DNA from: an uncultured Oscillibacter sp.
GTDB lineage: Bacteria > Bacillota > Clostridia > Oscillospirales > Oscillospiraceae
Direction of reading: 5' to 3'
Assembly (NCBI GenBank): GCA_910589315.1
Contig: CAJUTB010000039.1
Span: forward strand, 1 to 24,144
DNA: 24,144 nt
Positions 6,982-16,245 of this stretch are shown here, piece by piece (the stretch's first letter is position 1; every line of letters starts with the position of its first letter). The notes beneath the pieces were generated by a model. It saw only the letters and a list, made by a program, of their open reading frames with translations, had not been told where the DNA came from and did no database searches. The position numbers and the translations under genes are program-made.

Positions 6982-9900
6982 TTAACGTTTGTCTTTCCAG
7001 TCGTCCCGGGTCTCCGTACTGGAAGCGGTGGCCTTCTGTACCTGATACACAATTTCACTGAACAGCCGCGCCGGAACCTCGCCCAGCTTAAACAGCCGCT
7101 TGTCGGAAGGCCGGGAAACGCCGCCTACCAGAACAAAGTCCGGTCCGGCTGCGCCCGCGGGGGCGTCCGGGCTGCCGGGCTGGCCCAGCGAATCATAAAT
7201 ATAACTGCCCCGCCGGACGGTGCCGGAGCGGTAAAACTGGATGTCGTAAACCGTCACTTCTTCGTCAAAGCCGCCGCCGACGTAGGAGCCGGAGAAATTG
7301 AGCTGTACGCCAATGGGGCCGTCCTCGCGGTAGAAGTCGTAGAAGCCGCCCGCGTCCAGAACGCTGCCGCGATACCAGCCCATGCCCAGCAGCTTGCCGG
7401 ACAGCGACAGGTCGTTCAGCACCCGGCCGCCGAAGGTATCCAGAGACGTTTCGTTCGCTTCTTCCTCCGAAACGCGGGACACCGGTCGGGAGAGCTGTTC
7501 AATGGGCTGTTTGATTTCGTAGTCCTCCAGCTGCTGTTTCCAGGCGTCCAGGACCTCCTTGGACAGCTCCACCGGATGCACCAGGCCAACACGCGCGTCG
7601 TCCGCCAGCTCATATTCGTCCTCGTCCGCCGTGTTAAGGCTGCCGTCTTCCAGATAACGGAAGGTGGCGTCCGCCGTTCCGTTTTCGCCGTACACGCCCC
7701 AGATCAAACCGACGGCAAACTGTCGCATGATGGGCTTTTGCACGAACAATTCCCGCCAGCCCGCGCCGGTCCAGATACGACCCGTGGAAAGGGCCTGCTC
7801 CAAACGGACGGTCTGCGTGGAAACGGTGGCCTTGATCTGCTTTTTCAGCGACTTGAATTCGGCGGAGGCTGCGTTTGCAAGCTCCGGGTCATCCTGCTTG
7901 CCGGGAGCGGGCATGGATTTGATCTTCTTTCCCTCCTGGTTTTGGATTTCCAGTTCCAGGGCGGGAGTCAGCGTGACGGTAAAGCTCCGGGGACCATAGT
8001 GAAACGTGCGCGTGCCCCGCTGGTCCAGGCCCAGGTCCGGGACAATGCGGTCCGCCAGCTCCTCCGTGGAGAGGCCAAGAGCCTGCGCCGCAAAGGTCAG
8101 AGCCTTGCCCGCCGCGGCCTTCACCTGCTTGAATTTGAATTTTCGGGAAATGCTGTCCACCAGCAGAAGGGCTTCCGGTTCCGGGCTGATGGCCAGGGCG
8201 TTGACGGCGTCGCAGGCAATCGCGCCCCGGGATTCCTGGGGCCACTGGTTGATCTGCCGTTTCAGGTTTTCCACCATCTCCTGTCCGCCAAACACGGAGG
8301 AGAAGGTCAGCACCCACTTATGCTTCGAGGCCGCGCCCTGTTCCAGCCACAGGTTGAACACGGCCCCGGCAAACGCGGCCAGTTCCTTGGCGTCCAAAGG
8401 TTCCGCCAGTTTTTTGGCCGCCGCTACGTTCCGGCCGGTGGCGAGATTTGGAAGTTTCTCAATGGCTTCTATGCCCTTGAGGTCCGGCAGGGCCGCGGCG
8501 AAAGAAAGGCCCGTGCTGTCGATGCAGCAGAGCATGACCGCCGCGAGACGGTCTTCGTCCTCCAGCGCGCCGCCGGGGGCGCGGCTTGCCAGCTGCTGGG
8601 TGCCGTCCAGAACCCATTGTATTTTCCGCTTTTTGCCGCCCTTGAGGGTCTCCGCCACCGGGTCGCCTCCGGCTGCGGGGACGGATTTTTTATCCGACTC
8701 CACAGGTTCCAGTCCCAGAAGGGCGCGGAGGGCGTTCGCCAGTTTGCCGCTCTTTTCTTTCTCGAGGGCTTCCTCCAGCTGGGCGCGGTAGGTCTGGACG
8801 TAGGTGCCTTTTTTCTCCGCGCCGCTGTCCAGGTTCATCAGAATGCGAATGCCGGTTTCCCGAGGGGTTGCCTTCTTGGATTGCAGGAGCTTCAGGGCCG
8901 CCTTGGGGCCTTCGCCGAAGGGTCTTGCCGTGAAGGCGTCCTCAACCACCTTTCGGACTTGCTTGGAGCTGTCTTGCGCCAGGGGAAGGAGGGCGTCGTA
9001 ATCGCCCTTTTTCTCCAAGGTCATTGCCGCCAGCGTTCGGGCATAGGCGGAACCTTTTTCCATGGTTTCCGTGATCAGGCTTTCCGGCTGTTTCAGCATC
9101 CAGGCCGCGGTTTGCTCCATGATCTCATTCTTGTCCTTCTGACTGTAGCTGTGGTTATCCTCCCACTCGGCGAGAATCAGGCAGTTTGCCGGCGGCAGGC
9201 CCTCCGCGGCAACGGCGTCCAGAAGGGTCCCCATGTGCTTTTGCTCAGCGGGGAGATTGGAATAGACCCGGTTCCAGGTTTGGTAGAAGTGGTACGAGTG
9301 GCCGGAGAACATCATGGAGATGATGGCGCGGGCCAGGAAGGGGTCCAGGCCGTATTGAGAGGCATAGTCGGTGCCGTGCTGGTGATACCCCCAGCCCTTG
9401 CCGCCGCCCGCGTTCAGCGGATGCCGCGCCAGGAGGCCGCTCAGATCTCCGCCGGAGAGAACGAACTGTTTCAATTCCGCCTCGTCGGAAGGGGTGAATC
9501 CGGGGATGTTGGTTACAATGGCGTTTACCATCTGTTTCTGGTCGCCGGGACGCTTGGAGTCCTGGTAACGCTTGGCCCGCTCCGGGTCGGCCTGTTCGAG
9601 AATGGCGATCATATCCCTGGAGCTGAAATAATCCTTCCCCTTGAGGGCCAGTTCAAACTGCTCCGGGTACTGTTTGGCAATCTGAATCGCAAGATCATGG
9701 CGGCGGCTGGTACAGAGCCAGGGAATAACCGCGTGGAAAACGGTATGTTCTATGAGCCAGGGAATTTTGGCGCGGAAGCGCAGGTCTCCGGCCAGGTCGG
9801 CGGAATACTTCAAGGTCAGGCCGGAATGAAGCGCGGCATAGACGATGAAAACGGTTTGCAGGGCGGGGGCGGTCTCCATCGCCAGAAAGCACGCGCTGCC

Positions 9901-10710
9901 AACGGCGGCGGTGTCGGTGGTGCGGGAGCCGAGGGAGTTGGCGATTTTCTGCATTTTCACCGGCAGGGTATCCACGTTGTCCTGTTTCATGTAACGGACG
10001 AGAATGGTTTGATCGGAGGGATTCAAGGACGGGGCCACCTCCGGCAGAAGGGCCGCCGCGCTTTCCTGCACCAGCTTGATCATTTCCTGTTTCTTCCCGC
10101 CGCCCAGGAGGGCGTTCAGCACACCGCCCTGTTTCGCCAGCCACAGGCACCCCAGAACCACCCGCGCCGTATCGGCTGCGTCCGTGCAGAAGGCGAGGGC
10201 CTTTTCGATCTGTTCCGGCTTGGCGGCTTTCAGGCTGTTGGCCGCGTTGGGACCGCCAAACCAGTAACTGGCTCTCAAAGCCAGGGCCGCGCCGTCGCCC
10301 AGGAGCCGGTCCAGTTCCTGGGGATTGTTTATCAGCTTGGGGCCATAATCCATCCAGGACCGGGCTTGTGTCAGGGAGCTGTGCATTATGGCGGTCCCCA
10401 GGATGGAGAAGATTGCCTTGATAACGCGGTCTTGCAGGTTTTTGGCCTCCTGGGTGTAGCCCTTGTTGTTTTGGCTCATCAGCCGGTTGTTAAGGAACGC
10501 GCTGAGATACAGGCACTGGTCTGCCGTAAGCGTTCGGACAGACTGCTTCTTTGCCTGTTTCAGCAGCTCCGGGTTTTCCGGCTGCGTCATGTCCAGATAC
10601 GGGACAAGCCAGGCAATGTTGGCCGGGGAGAGTCCAGAGTTGGTGAGCTCGGTGGTCAGCCGTTCCACGGCTTTGTCCTGGGGCGTTTTGTTGTTATGAA
10701 TCTGTCTCAT
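6982..10710 (-). CDS. DUF4132-domain protein (YehI/MolR-like), 1242 aa
   Basis: This large, probably cytoplasmic protein has a DUF4132 region in its C-terminal third. The recognisable core (KKQIKATVSTQTVRLEQAL, then RELFVQKPIMRQFAVGLIWG) lies at about residues 955-1010, followed by VGLVHPVELSKEVLDAWKQ and an EIKQPIEQLSR segment. The N-terminal two thirds are helical and resemble HEAT-like repeats around residues 560-650. The molecular function is unknown; the family includes E. coli YehI and MolR, of similar length. I chose the ATG at 10710, because AGGAGG lies 9 nt upstream, over a TTG 24 bases earlier. The start overlaps the end of the 113-aa gene by 17 bp. Its position between the SWIM/VWA/MoxR genes and recG suggests it is a scaffold or client of that machine, which is inference. 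Confidence 0.88.
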   Translation of the reverse strand: MRQIHNNKTPQDKAVERLTTELTNSGLSPANIAWLVPYLDMTQPENPELLKQAKKQSVRTLTADQCLYLSAFLNNRLMSQNNKGYTQEAKNLQDRVIKAIFSILGTAIMHSSLTQARSWMDYGPKLINNPQELDRLLGDGAALALRASYWFGGPNAANSLKAAKPEQIEKALAFCTDAADTARVVLGCLWLAKQGGVLNALLGGGKKQEMIKLVQESAAALLPEVAPSLNPSDQTILVRYMKQDNVDTLPVKMQKIANSLGSRTTDTAAVGSACFLAMETAPALQTVFIVYAALHSGLTLKYSADLAGDLRFRAKIPWLIEHTVFHAVIPWLCTSRRHDLAIQIAKQYPEQFELALKGKDYFSSRDMIAILEQADPERAKRYQDSKRPGDQKQMVNAIVTNIPGFTPSDEAELKQFVLSGGDLSGLLARHPLNAGGGKGWGYHQHGTDYASQYGLDPFLARAIISMMFSGHSYHFYQTWNRVYSNLPAEQKHMGTLLDAVAAEGLPPANCLILAEWEDNHSYSQKDKNEIMEQTAAWMLKQPESLITETMEKGSAYARTLAAMTLEKKGDYDALLPLAQDSSKQVRKVVEDAFTARPFGEGPKAALKLLQSKKATPRETGIRILMNLDSGAEKKGTYVQTYRAQLEEALEKEKSGKLANALRALLGLEPVESDKKSVPAAGGDPVAETLKGGKKRKIQWVLDGTQQLASRAPGGALEDEDRLAAVMLCCIDSTGLSFAAALPDLKGIEAIEKLPNLATGRNVAAAKKLAEPLDAKELAAFAGAVFNLWLEQGAASKHKWVLTFSSVFGGQEMVENLKRQINQWPQESRGAIACDAVNALAISPEPEALLLVDSISRKFKFKQVKAAAGKALTFAAQALGLSTEELADRIVPDLGLDQRGTRTFHYGPRSFTVTLTPALELEIQNQEGKKIKSMPAPGKQDDPELANAASAEFKSLKKQIKATVSTQTVRLEQALSTGRIWTGAGWRELFVQKPIMRQFAVGLIWGVYGENGTADATFRYLEDGSLNTADEDEYELADDARVGLVHPVELSKEVLDAWKQQLEDYEIKQPIEQLSRPVSRVSEEEANETSLDTFGGRVLNDLSLSGKLLGMGWYRGSVLDAGGFYDFYREDGPIGVQLNFSGSYVGGGFDEEVTVYDIQFYRSGTVRRGSYIYDSLGQPGSPDAPAGAAGPDFVLVGGVSRPSDKRLFKLGEVPARLFSEIVYQVQKATASSTETRDDWKDKR

Positions 10711-11035
10711 GGTCAAAATCCTCCTGTTCTTCAACCTGGTTCAGCCGCGCCTTGGCGGCGTCCAGGCCGTATTTTTGCTGGCAGAATCGAATATAGCGGA
10801 CGGCGGTTCCGGTTTTTTCCATCAGGTCCAGGGGACCGCTTTCCCCGCCGTGACGGCGTTGGGCCAGGGCTTGGGCCAGCTGGGCCAAAAGCGTGGAGCC
10901 GGTGTGAAGTCCGGCGTCCTCCCAGCTCTGGGACAAACGGTTCAGGCGGGCTTCCGTCTCCGGGTGGCAGGACCCCGCGCCGCTTTGCAGAAGGTCGGAG
11001 AGAACGGACAGGCCGTCGTCCAACAGGGCTTTCAT
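10694..11035 (-). CDS. Unrecognised small helical protein, 113 aa
   Basis: The ATG at 11035-11033 overlaps the TGA of the SWIM gene (ATGA overlap), and the 3' end overlaps the DUF4132 start by 17 bp. It is therefore translationally coupled on both sides. The product is predicted to be mostly alpha-helical with no signal peptide, membrane segment or cysteine cluster. Recognisable stretches include MKALLDDGLSVLSDLLQSG, a Gln/Ala/Leu-rich helix (LLAQLAQALAQRR) and an acidic tail (EEQEDFDHETD). I do not recognise a family. A start 15 bases earlier is open but lacks a ribosome binding site. Its place in the cluster suggests an accessory or adaptor subunit, possibly one that bridges the SWIM and DUF4132 proteins; this is inference from coupling alone. 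Confidence 0.75.
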   Translation of the reverse strand: MKALLDDGLSVLSDLLQSGAGSCHPETEARLNRLSQSWEDAGLHTGSTLLAQLAQALAQRRHGGESGPLDLMEKTGTAVRYIRFCQQKYGLDAAKARLNQVEEQEDFDHETDS

Positions 11036-12681
11036 GCGCGGCACCCCCAATCGGAATAGTATTCAATGGGATAGAGGGACAGATTTTCCCCCGACAGCCG
11101 GGCCAACGCCAGAAAGACGCCGCCGGGATGCCGTTCGATGTTCTTGGAAAGGATTTCCAAGGTTTGTACCAAAGCCTTTTCCTCCGCCCGGTAGCGGACT
11201 TCCAGCGGGACGGTCCGCCCGTCCTGGTCGGAGAGGAGCATCCGGAAAAGCTGGTTGGTTTTGTCAAAGGCTTCCGCCTTGCAGGCGGCGGGCCGCAGGA
11301 ATACCACCCGTTCGGTCTCCGGTCCGTCCAGGAGGTGGGGTTCCAGGTGCTGAAACATGGCGGAAAAATCCGTCCAGCAGAGCTCCTGCGGGAAGACCTC
11401 CCAGGGCTTGCGGCTCGCGCCGATGGTCCCGCGGGATTCCTCCGAGGAGGAGAGGCGGCGGTCAGAAGTCGCCTTGCCGTTTTTCAGGGTGAGGGTGAGG
11501 TTATAGAGCTGGTCCATGAGGCAGTCCAGCAGACCCCAGGGGGCGGGATTGCGGGAGGCGGGACGGCGGCGTCCCCGGCCCTCGTAGAAGGTGGGACGGG
11601 CCACGGTGTAGGTGTACCAACGCCGTTGGTCCAGCTCCCAGAAATAATAGACGGTTCCGGCGTAGCCGCTGTCGGCGTGGAACTGCCGCTCCCCAAGAAG
11701 GGAGAGCGTCAGGGACGGACAGGGAAGGTATTCGTCCCGGAAGGAACCGGCCAGGGCGGGAAGGTCCGCGTCCGGGGCCTCCAGCCGCTGCGCCAGGTGG
11801 TTCAGCTCGGCCAGGCGAAAGAGCAGATCCTCCGTCCGAAACGCCGCGCTGCGCTTCCAGGCCCGTTCCAGCAGCGTGGAGAGGGACCGGAGGCCGCTTT
11901 CCAGGCGGGGCAGGTTCGCGGTGTGGCAGAGAGCCGAAAGACGCTGCGCGCTGTCCGCCGCGCCGGGGGAGAGGCGGGATAAGCCGGTGGTGAGAATCCC
12001 GGCGGCCAGCTCCCGCACCGCAAGAGCGGCGGCGGAAACCTGTTCCGGGTCCCAGCGGCTTTCCGGGGCGTCCTTCGGTCCGGCCAGTTCTTCCAGGGTA
12101 TGGCGTTCTTTTTTGAGCTGATAACAGAGCAGCGCGGCGGCCTTATGGCGGCACAGCTCCCGGCTGCGGCAGGAACAGGAGGCGTGCTCCAGCGGCGTCA
12201 GCAGTTTTACGGTTGCGTCCGGCAGAGCGACCTGTACGAAAGAGCTTTCCGAGATGGGCGGCAGGCCGTCCCGGCCCAGGCGGAAGACCAGGGCATGGAA
12301 ATTTTTCGCGCCGATCGCTTTACGAATCTGCTCCACGGGGACCTCCAGCAGCGGAGACAAATCCATTTCCGGCGGCGGGGGCTCCGGCTGACCGGATTCC
12401 GCGGCGGTTTGGGTTTTCAGCCATAAAATCGCGGCGGCGCGGTGACGGCACATCCCCTGGGCGGGACAGGAGCATCCGCTGTCGCCCAGGGGGGCGCGGA
12501 TGATGCATTCCACGTCGCCCAAGGCGACCCGCACGGCGTCCCCGTCTGTTTGGGCCGTGGGGGTGAGGGAAGTCAGATCTTTTTTGGCCCGGTTGACGGT
12601 GCCTTTGTTGCAAAGGCCCACCAGGTATTCCTCACCGGCCTGGGTCAAGGCGGTGCGGAGCGGTTCCGGCAGAGCAAGCAC
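11032..12681 (-). CDS. Double-SWIM zinc-finger protein (YehQ-like)
   Basis: The 549-residue protein carries two SWIM-type zinc fingers of the form CxCx5CxH: C70, C72, C78, H80 (CSCPAQGMCRH) and C169, C171, C177, H179 (CSCRSRELCRH). Each is preceded by a short beta segment as in SWIM domains. SWIM fingers bind nucleic acid or protein. The remaining 370 residues form a family-specific region that I cannot assign. The start is GTG at 12681, supported by AAGGAGG 8 nt upstream, which overlaps the stop codon of the VWA gene. The end overlaps the next gene by ATGA. In E. coli the corresponding gene in the yeh cluster (yehQ) also encodes a SWIM-type protein. The likely role is a substrate-recognition or nucleic-acid-contact part of the ATPase/VWA system. 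Confidence 0.85.
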   Translation of the reverse strand: MLALPEPLRTALTQAGEEYLVGLCNKGTVNRAKKDLTSLTPTAQTDGDAVRVALGDVECIIRAPLGDSGCSCPAQGMCRHRAAAILWLKTQTAAESGQPEPPPPEMDLSPLLEVPVEQIRKAIGAKNFHALVFRLGRDGLPPISESSFVQVALPDATVKLLTPLEHASCSCRSRELCRHKAAALLCYQLKKERHTLEELAGPKDAPESRWDPEQVSAAALAVRELAAGILTTGLSRLSPGAADSAQRLSALCHTANLPRLESGLRSLSTLLERAWKRSAAFRTEDLLFRLAELNHLAQRLEAPDADLPALAGSFRDEYLPCPSLTLSLLGERQFHADSGYAGTVYYFWELDQRRWYTYTVARPTFYEGRGRRRPASRNPAPWGLLDCLMDQLYNLTLTLKNGKATSDRRLSSSEESRGTIGASRKPWEVFPQELCWTDFSAMFQHLEPHLLDGPETERVVFLRPAACKAEAFDKTNQLFRMLLSDQDGRTVPLEVRYRAEEKALVQTLEILSKNIERHPGGVFLALARLSGENLSLYPIEYYSDWGCRA

Positions 12682-12694
12682 AGCGTTTCCCTCC

Positions 12695-13804
12695 TTATTG
12701 CATGATGGCTCCGATGTAATCGCCCAGCTGTTCCGGCGTCAGCGCGCCGACAAACGCGCCCATTCCTGCCAGGGCGGAGGCGACGGACCGGTTATACATG
12801 GGGTTGGCGTTGCGGTCCAGGGCGGTGAGGGCGGCGAGCTTTGCGCCGCTTTCCAGAATTTCGTTGCAGACCTTGTAAAGCGTCGCCAGGGACCCGCCTT
12901 CGCAGAGGTCGGAAACCAGAATCATCAAAGTCCGATGGGGGTTGACGATCAGAGACTGACAGTAGTTCATCGCCCGGGCGATGTCGGTTCCGCCCCCCAG
13001 CTGGACGCTCATGAGGACCTCCACCGGGTCGGCGGCGGCGTCGCTCAAGTCCACTACCTGGGTGTCGAAAATGACGAGGCGGGTGTCAATCATGGGCATT
13101 CGGGAGAAAATTCCGGCCATGACCGCGCTGTGAATCACGGCGTCGGCCATGGAGCCGCTTTCGTCGATGGCCATGATGACGCGCCAGGTGTTGAAACGCT
13201 TCACCCGCCCGCTGAAGTAGACTTTTTCCAGTAAGAGCCGCCGGTTTTCCGGGTCGTAGTGGCGGAGGTTGCGGCGGATGGTTTTTTGAATATCCAGGTT
13301 TCGCATGGAGGGAACGGGACTGCTGATGTCCCGCCGGAGGCGGCCCAGGAGGGAGCGGCGGAGGTCCATTTCCATTTTTTTCATCAGTTCTCCGGCGACC
13401 TTGGCGATGATGCGCCGGGCGACGGCCAGAACCTGCCCGGACATTTGGGGCCGGAGGGCGAGGATGGTTTCCAGAAGGGCCTGATTGGGTTCCATGCGTT
13501 CGAGAATTTCAGGGTCGGTTAAAAGCTCTGTGAGCTGATAGCGGTCCAGGGCGTGCCGTTCCAGGACCTGGACGGTCTGCTGGGGAAACAGGGTGCGGAC
13601 GCGCTGAAGCCATTGGGGGATGGTGAGCTGGCTGGGGGAGGAACCGCCGGTGTCCTGGTGTTCGTCCTCACCGGCCTCGCGGCTGTATAAGAAATCCAGA
13701 AGCTGGTCCATTTCCAACGCCGCGCCGCCGGCGAGGGGGATGGCGGACTGGGCCGGGTCTCCCAGAACCAGACGCCAGCGATTCAAAATCGCGCCTTCGG
13801 TCAT
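12695..13804 (-). CDS. VWA-domain protein (YehP-like)
   Basis: The 369-residue protein ends in a von Willebrand factor A domain (about residues 205-365). The metal-ion-dependent adhesion site is intact: DESGS (214-218), the Thr of GGGTDI, and the Asp of VSDLCEGG. VWA proteins of this type work with MoxR AAA+ ATPases, binding client proteins through Mg2+. The N-terminal half is helical and basic (LMKKMEMDLRRSLLGRLRRD). I chose the ATG at 13804 because GAAAGG lies 9 nt upstream and the product begins MTEGAILNRWRLVLG. Longer starts at 13831 and 13933 are open, but they add atypical residues and lack a good ribosome binding site. The chosen start leaves about 100 nt after the DUF5682 stop, the only sizeable gap in the cluster. 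Confidence 0.88.
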   Translation of the reverse strand: MTEGAILNRWRLVLGDPAQSAIPLAGGAALEMDQLLDFLYSREAGEDEHQDTGGSSPSQLTIPQWLQRVRTLFPQQTVQVLERHALDRYQLTELLTDPEILERMEPNQALLETILALRPQMSGQVLAVARRIIAKVAGELMKKMEMDLRRSLLGRLRRDISSPVPSMRNLDIQKTIRRNLRHYDPENRRLLLEKVYFSGRVKRFNTWRVIMAIDESGSMADAVIHSAVMAGIFSRMPMIDTRLVIFDTQVVDLSDAAADPVEVLMSVQLGGGTDIARAMNYCQSLIVNPHRTLMILVSDLCEGGSLATLYKVCNEILESGAKLAALTALDRNANPMYNRSVASALAGMGAFVGALTPEQLGDYIGAIMQ

Positions 13805-13905
13805 GTGATCAAACCTTTCAAAACGGATCATGCAGGGCTTGCGGAGGGAGTTCTGTTTCGCTGTACAGCGCGTTCGCGTCCGCCCGCATGGTCGGTGTCC
13901 ATTCT

Positions 13906-16245
13906 TTACATCGTCAGTTTTTGGGCCGCCCATTCGTCAAGAGACTCGGCGTAGGCATATTGACCGGGCAGGATCGGGCGGCGGCGGAGCTGTTCCGCCG
14001 TGGTTCCGTGAAGGGCCGCGGCGCGGCCGGCAATGCGGGACGCCTCCGACGGCGTGAAGTACCGGAACGCCAGACGCAGTTCCGGAAGCAGCGCGAGGAA
14101 GTCCGGTTCTTCCAGACGGGAGAACAGGTGGTCCAAAGAGGGAAGAAACTGGCCGCTGACCAGCAGCAGATCCCGCGCGGTGGAGAAAATTCCCCGCAGA
14201 AACGACGCGGATTGCAGCATCCGCTCCCGCGTGCCCCGAAGGTAACCGGCGCAGGCGGTTTCGATCTCCGTCCGCCATGCGGGGTCCGCGCCGTAGAGCA
14301 GGCCCAGCGCGCCGCCGTGCAGTCCGGGATGAAGGTCCGGGTCGGACAGCAGGGCTTTCAACGCCGAAAGCAGCGATTCCCGCCGTCTTGCAAACAAAGG
14401 CCGGGCCGTTAATTCGTAAAGCAGCGCCATGATGGAAAGGCAGGCGTTCAGCTGGTCGTCCTTAATCGCCGCCATGGAGGGCAAAAGGGACAAGACTTTT
14501 CCAAAGCACTGCTCCAGCAGTCCGGCGTAATCATAGCTGTCCTCCTGCTGGTAAAGCCGTCCCATTTCCAGGAGGGTGTTAAGGTGCTTGCAGGCGTTGG
14601 AGAGGGAGAAGAAGTCGCCGTCACCGGCGGCGAGAATCCGGAGACGCTGGTGGAGGGTTCCCGACAAATCCTCCAGGCCCATCAAAAAACCCTGTACCAG
14701 CAAAGCCGCGCCGTCACCGGCAAGATTGGCCTCCGCCATGCGGCGTTCCAGATGGAGCGTGCAGGCTTCCTCCACCGTACCGCCGGAGACCGACTGGTCC
14801 ACCAGCGCGGCCATAACGGAACCGTCCCAATGCCAGGACCAGGTTTCCCGAATGAGGGCGCGGTTTTTCTGGTTTGCCAGATCGGGGCCTTTTGTGAGCT
14901 TGGCAAAAGGGCAGTCCAGAAATACGGTTCGATAGAAAAAACGGCTGGTTTCCCGGTGTTTGGGCGAGGAAAAAATGTTCAAAACCGCCTGCTGCCGCTG
15001 GGAAGATTTCAAACGCAGTCCCAAGCGGGCGCATTGATTTTGGAAGTCCGCCGCCAGGGGCGGAATCAGCGCGCTGTCCGGCAGCTTGCCGACCTGATCG
15101 CCGGTAGTGAAGCGGCGGAGGATTTCCAGAGGCAGACAGGTAGCGGCGGTGGCCTCGCCCTTGACAAAGGCCGTCAGAACGCCGTCCCGCAGCTCGTACA
15201 GGCCGGGCTGACGCTTTCCCCGCAGCCACGCCAGACCCCGCGCCATATCCAGGGCGCAGGTCTCGTCTGCAACGGAGAGCGTCTCCCCCTTGTGCCGCAG
15301 CCTGCGGCCCACGGAGGCAAGCAGGTCCAGGACCGCCTGACCGTAAGCGTTTTCCGGCTCGCCGCCGTGCAGGTACTCCCAGACGCGCTGGTAAAAGCCG
15401 GGGGCCTGCATTCCGCTGGCATAGCCGTTGAGGGCGTCGGCGGCCTCCATGGAGTAAACCATAGGATAGACCTGCTCCGCGCCGTCGGGGAAGGTTTCAG
15501 CGGGAGGCGTCACAGGCGCGGGATGCAGGAGCCCCCAGGTGTGAAACCCTCCGGTGACGACCAAAACCCGTTGGTGCGTCTGACAGGCGGCGGCGACGGC
15601 TTCCGCCATATGGGCCTCCCGCGCGAGACAGCCGTCCTCCTCCAGCTCCTGGGGCGGGGTATTTTCCCTGGCCAGGACGCAGTAAGTATGCATTTGCGCG
15701 ACAAAATCCGCCGTTTCCATGGCGAGGCTGTTGACCTCGAAGTATTTTTCCCAGAATTCGTCAAAGGAACGCAGGCCGGTTTTTTCGCAGAGGCGTTCCA
15801 GAAATTCGCCGTGGCTGAAATATCCCTCGTCCTGATATGACCGCCGTTCTCCCGGACGCCGCAGCCCCCGGCCCTTGGCGGAGGCCAGAAGAATCCGGCC
15901 ATAGGGCAGGTCGATGAACCGGGACTCCGCGCCGGACCGCGCCGCCCAGCGCAGGGCGGTCAGCTCGGGGGAGCAGTCCAGGAAGGGATAATAGCATTTA
16001 TAAAAGGCTTCCGCCTCGCCCAGCAGCCCTTTTTCATCCCGCAGGGCGTAGTAAAACGCCAAGGGCGGAGAACCCTCCGGGTCCGTGAGCAGGGAGAGGA
16101 GGTGGTTTGCGTTTTCCGGCCCCTCCACCAGCACGCAGTCCGGCCGGTAGGCTTCCAGCGTCCGTTCCAGGTGGATACCGCAGGCGGGACTGTGATGCCG
16201 GACGGGAAAATAAACGCAGGGTGCGGAGAGGTCAAAGGGAATCAT
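13906..16245 (-). CDS. DUF5682 family protein (YehM-like), 779 aa
   Basis: The N-terminus has the family-typical pattern VYFPVRHHSPACG (about residues 11-23) and VLVEGPENANHLL (38-50), and further on VVTGGFHTWGL. These conserved His, Glu and Gly positions look like an active site and recall the EreA/TraB/ChaN type of fold, but that relation is inference. The C-terminal half is helical and repeat-like. No signal peptide or membrane segment is seen. The ATG at 16245 overlaps the TGA of the ATPase gene (ATGA), so it is translationally coupled to it; a start 36 bases further upstream inside the ATPase gene is less likely. Length matches E. coli YehM (about 760 residues, from memory). Biochemical function is unknown. 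Confidence 0.85.
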   Translation of the reverse strand: MIPFDLSAPCVYFPVRHHSPACGIHLERTLEAYRPDCVLVEGPENANHLLSLLTDPEGSPPLAFYYALRDEKGLLGEAEAFYKCYYPFLDCSPELTALRWAARSGAESRFIDLPYGRILLASAKGRGLRRPGERRSYQDEGYFSHGEFLERLCEKTGLRSFDEFWEKYFEVNSLAMETADFVAQMHTYCVLARENTPPQELEEDGCLAREAHMAEAVAAACQTHQRVLVVTGGFHTWGLLHPAPVTPPAETFPDGAEQVYPMVYSMEAADALNGYASGMQAPGFYQRVWEYLHGGEPENAYGQAVLDLLASVGRRLRHKGETLSVADETCALDMARGLAWLRGKRQPGLYELRDGVLTAFVKGEATAATCLPLEILRRFTTGDQVGKLPDSALIPPLAADFQNQCARLGLRLKSSQRQQAVLNIFSSPKHRETSRFFYRTVFLDCPFAKLTKGPDLANQKNRALIRETWSWHWDGSVMAALVDQSVSGGTVEEACTLHLERRMAEANLAGDGAALLVQGFLMGLEDLSGTLHQRLRILAAGDGDFFSLSNACKHLNTLLEMGRLYQQEDSYDYAGLLEQCFGKVLSLLPSMAAIKDDQLNACLSIMALLYELTARPLFARRRESLLSALKALLSDPDLHPGLHGGALGLLYGADPAWRTEIETACAGYLRGTRERMLQSASFLRGIFSTARDLLLVSGQFLPSLDHLFSRLEEPDFLALLPELRLAFRYFTPSEASRIAGRAAALHGTTAEQLRRRPILPGQYAYAESLDEWAAQKLTM

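Noticed and set aside
10711..10734. TTG start 24 bases upstream for the DUF4132 gene.
   Set aside because: The ATG at 10710 has AGGAGG at 9-nt spacing; the TTG has none.
6601..11982. A 1793-codon open frame on the plus strand opposite recG, DUF4132 and SWIM genes.
   Set aside because: It is antisense to three well-supported genes, has a low-complexity Gly/Arg/Gln-rich translation and no ribosome binding site; GC-rich codon use on the other strand removes stop codons.
13805..13933. Longer N-terminus for the VWA protein from ATG 13933 or 13831.
   Set aside because: The added residues are Arg/Cys/Lys-rich and atypical, without a good ribosome binding site; the ATG at 13804 is better placed.
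14584..15840. A 418-codon plus-strand frame opposite DUF5682.
   Set aside because: Shadow frame; the DUF5682 gene on the other strand has conserved motifs and coupled start and stop.
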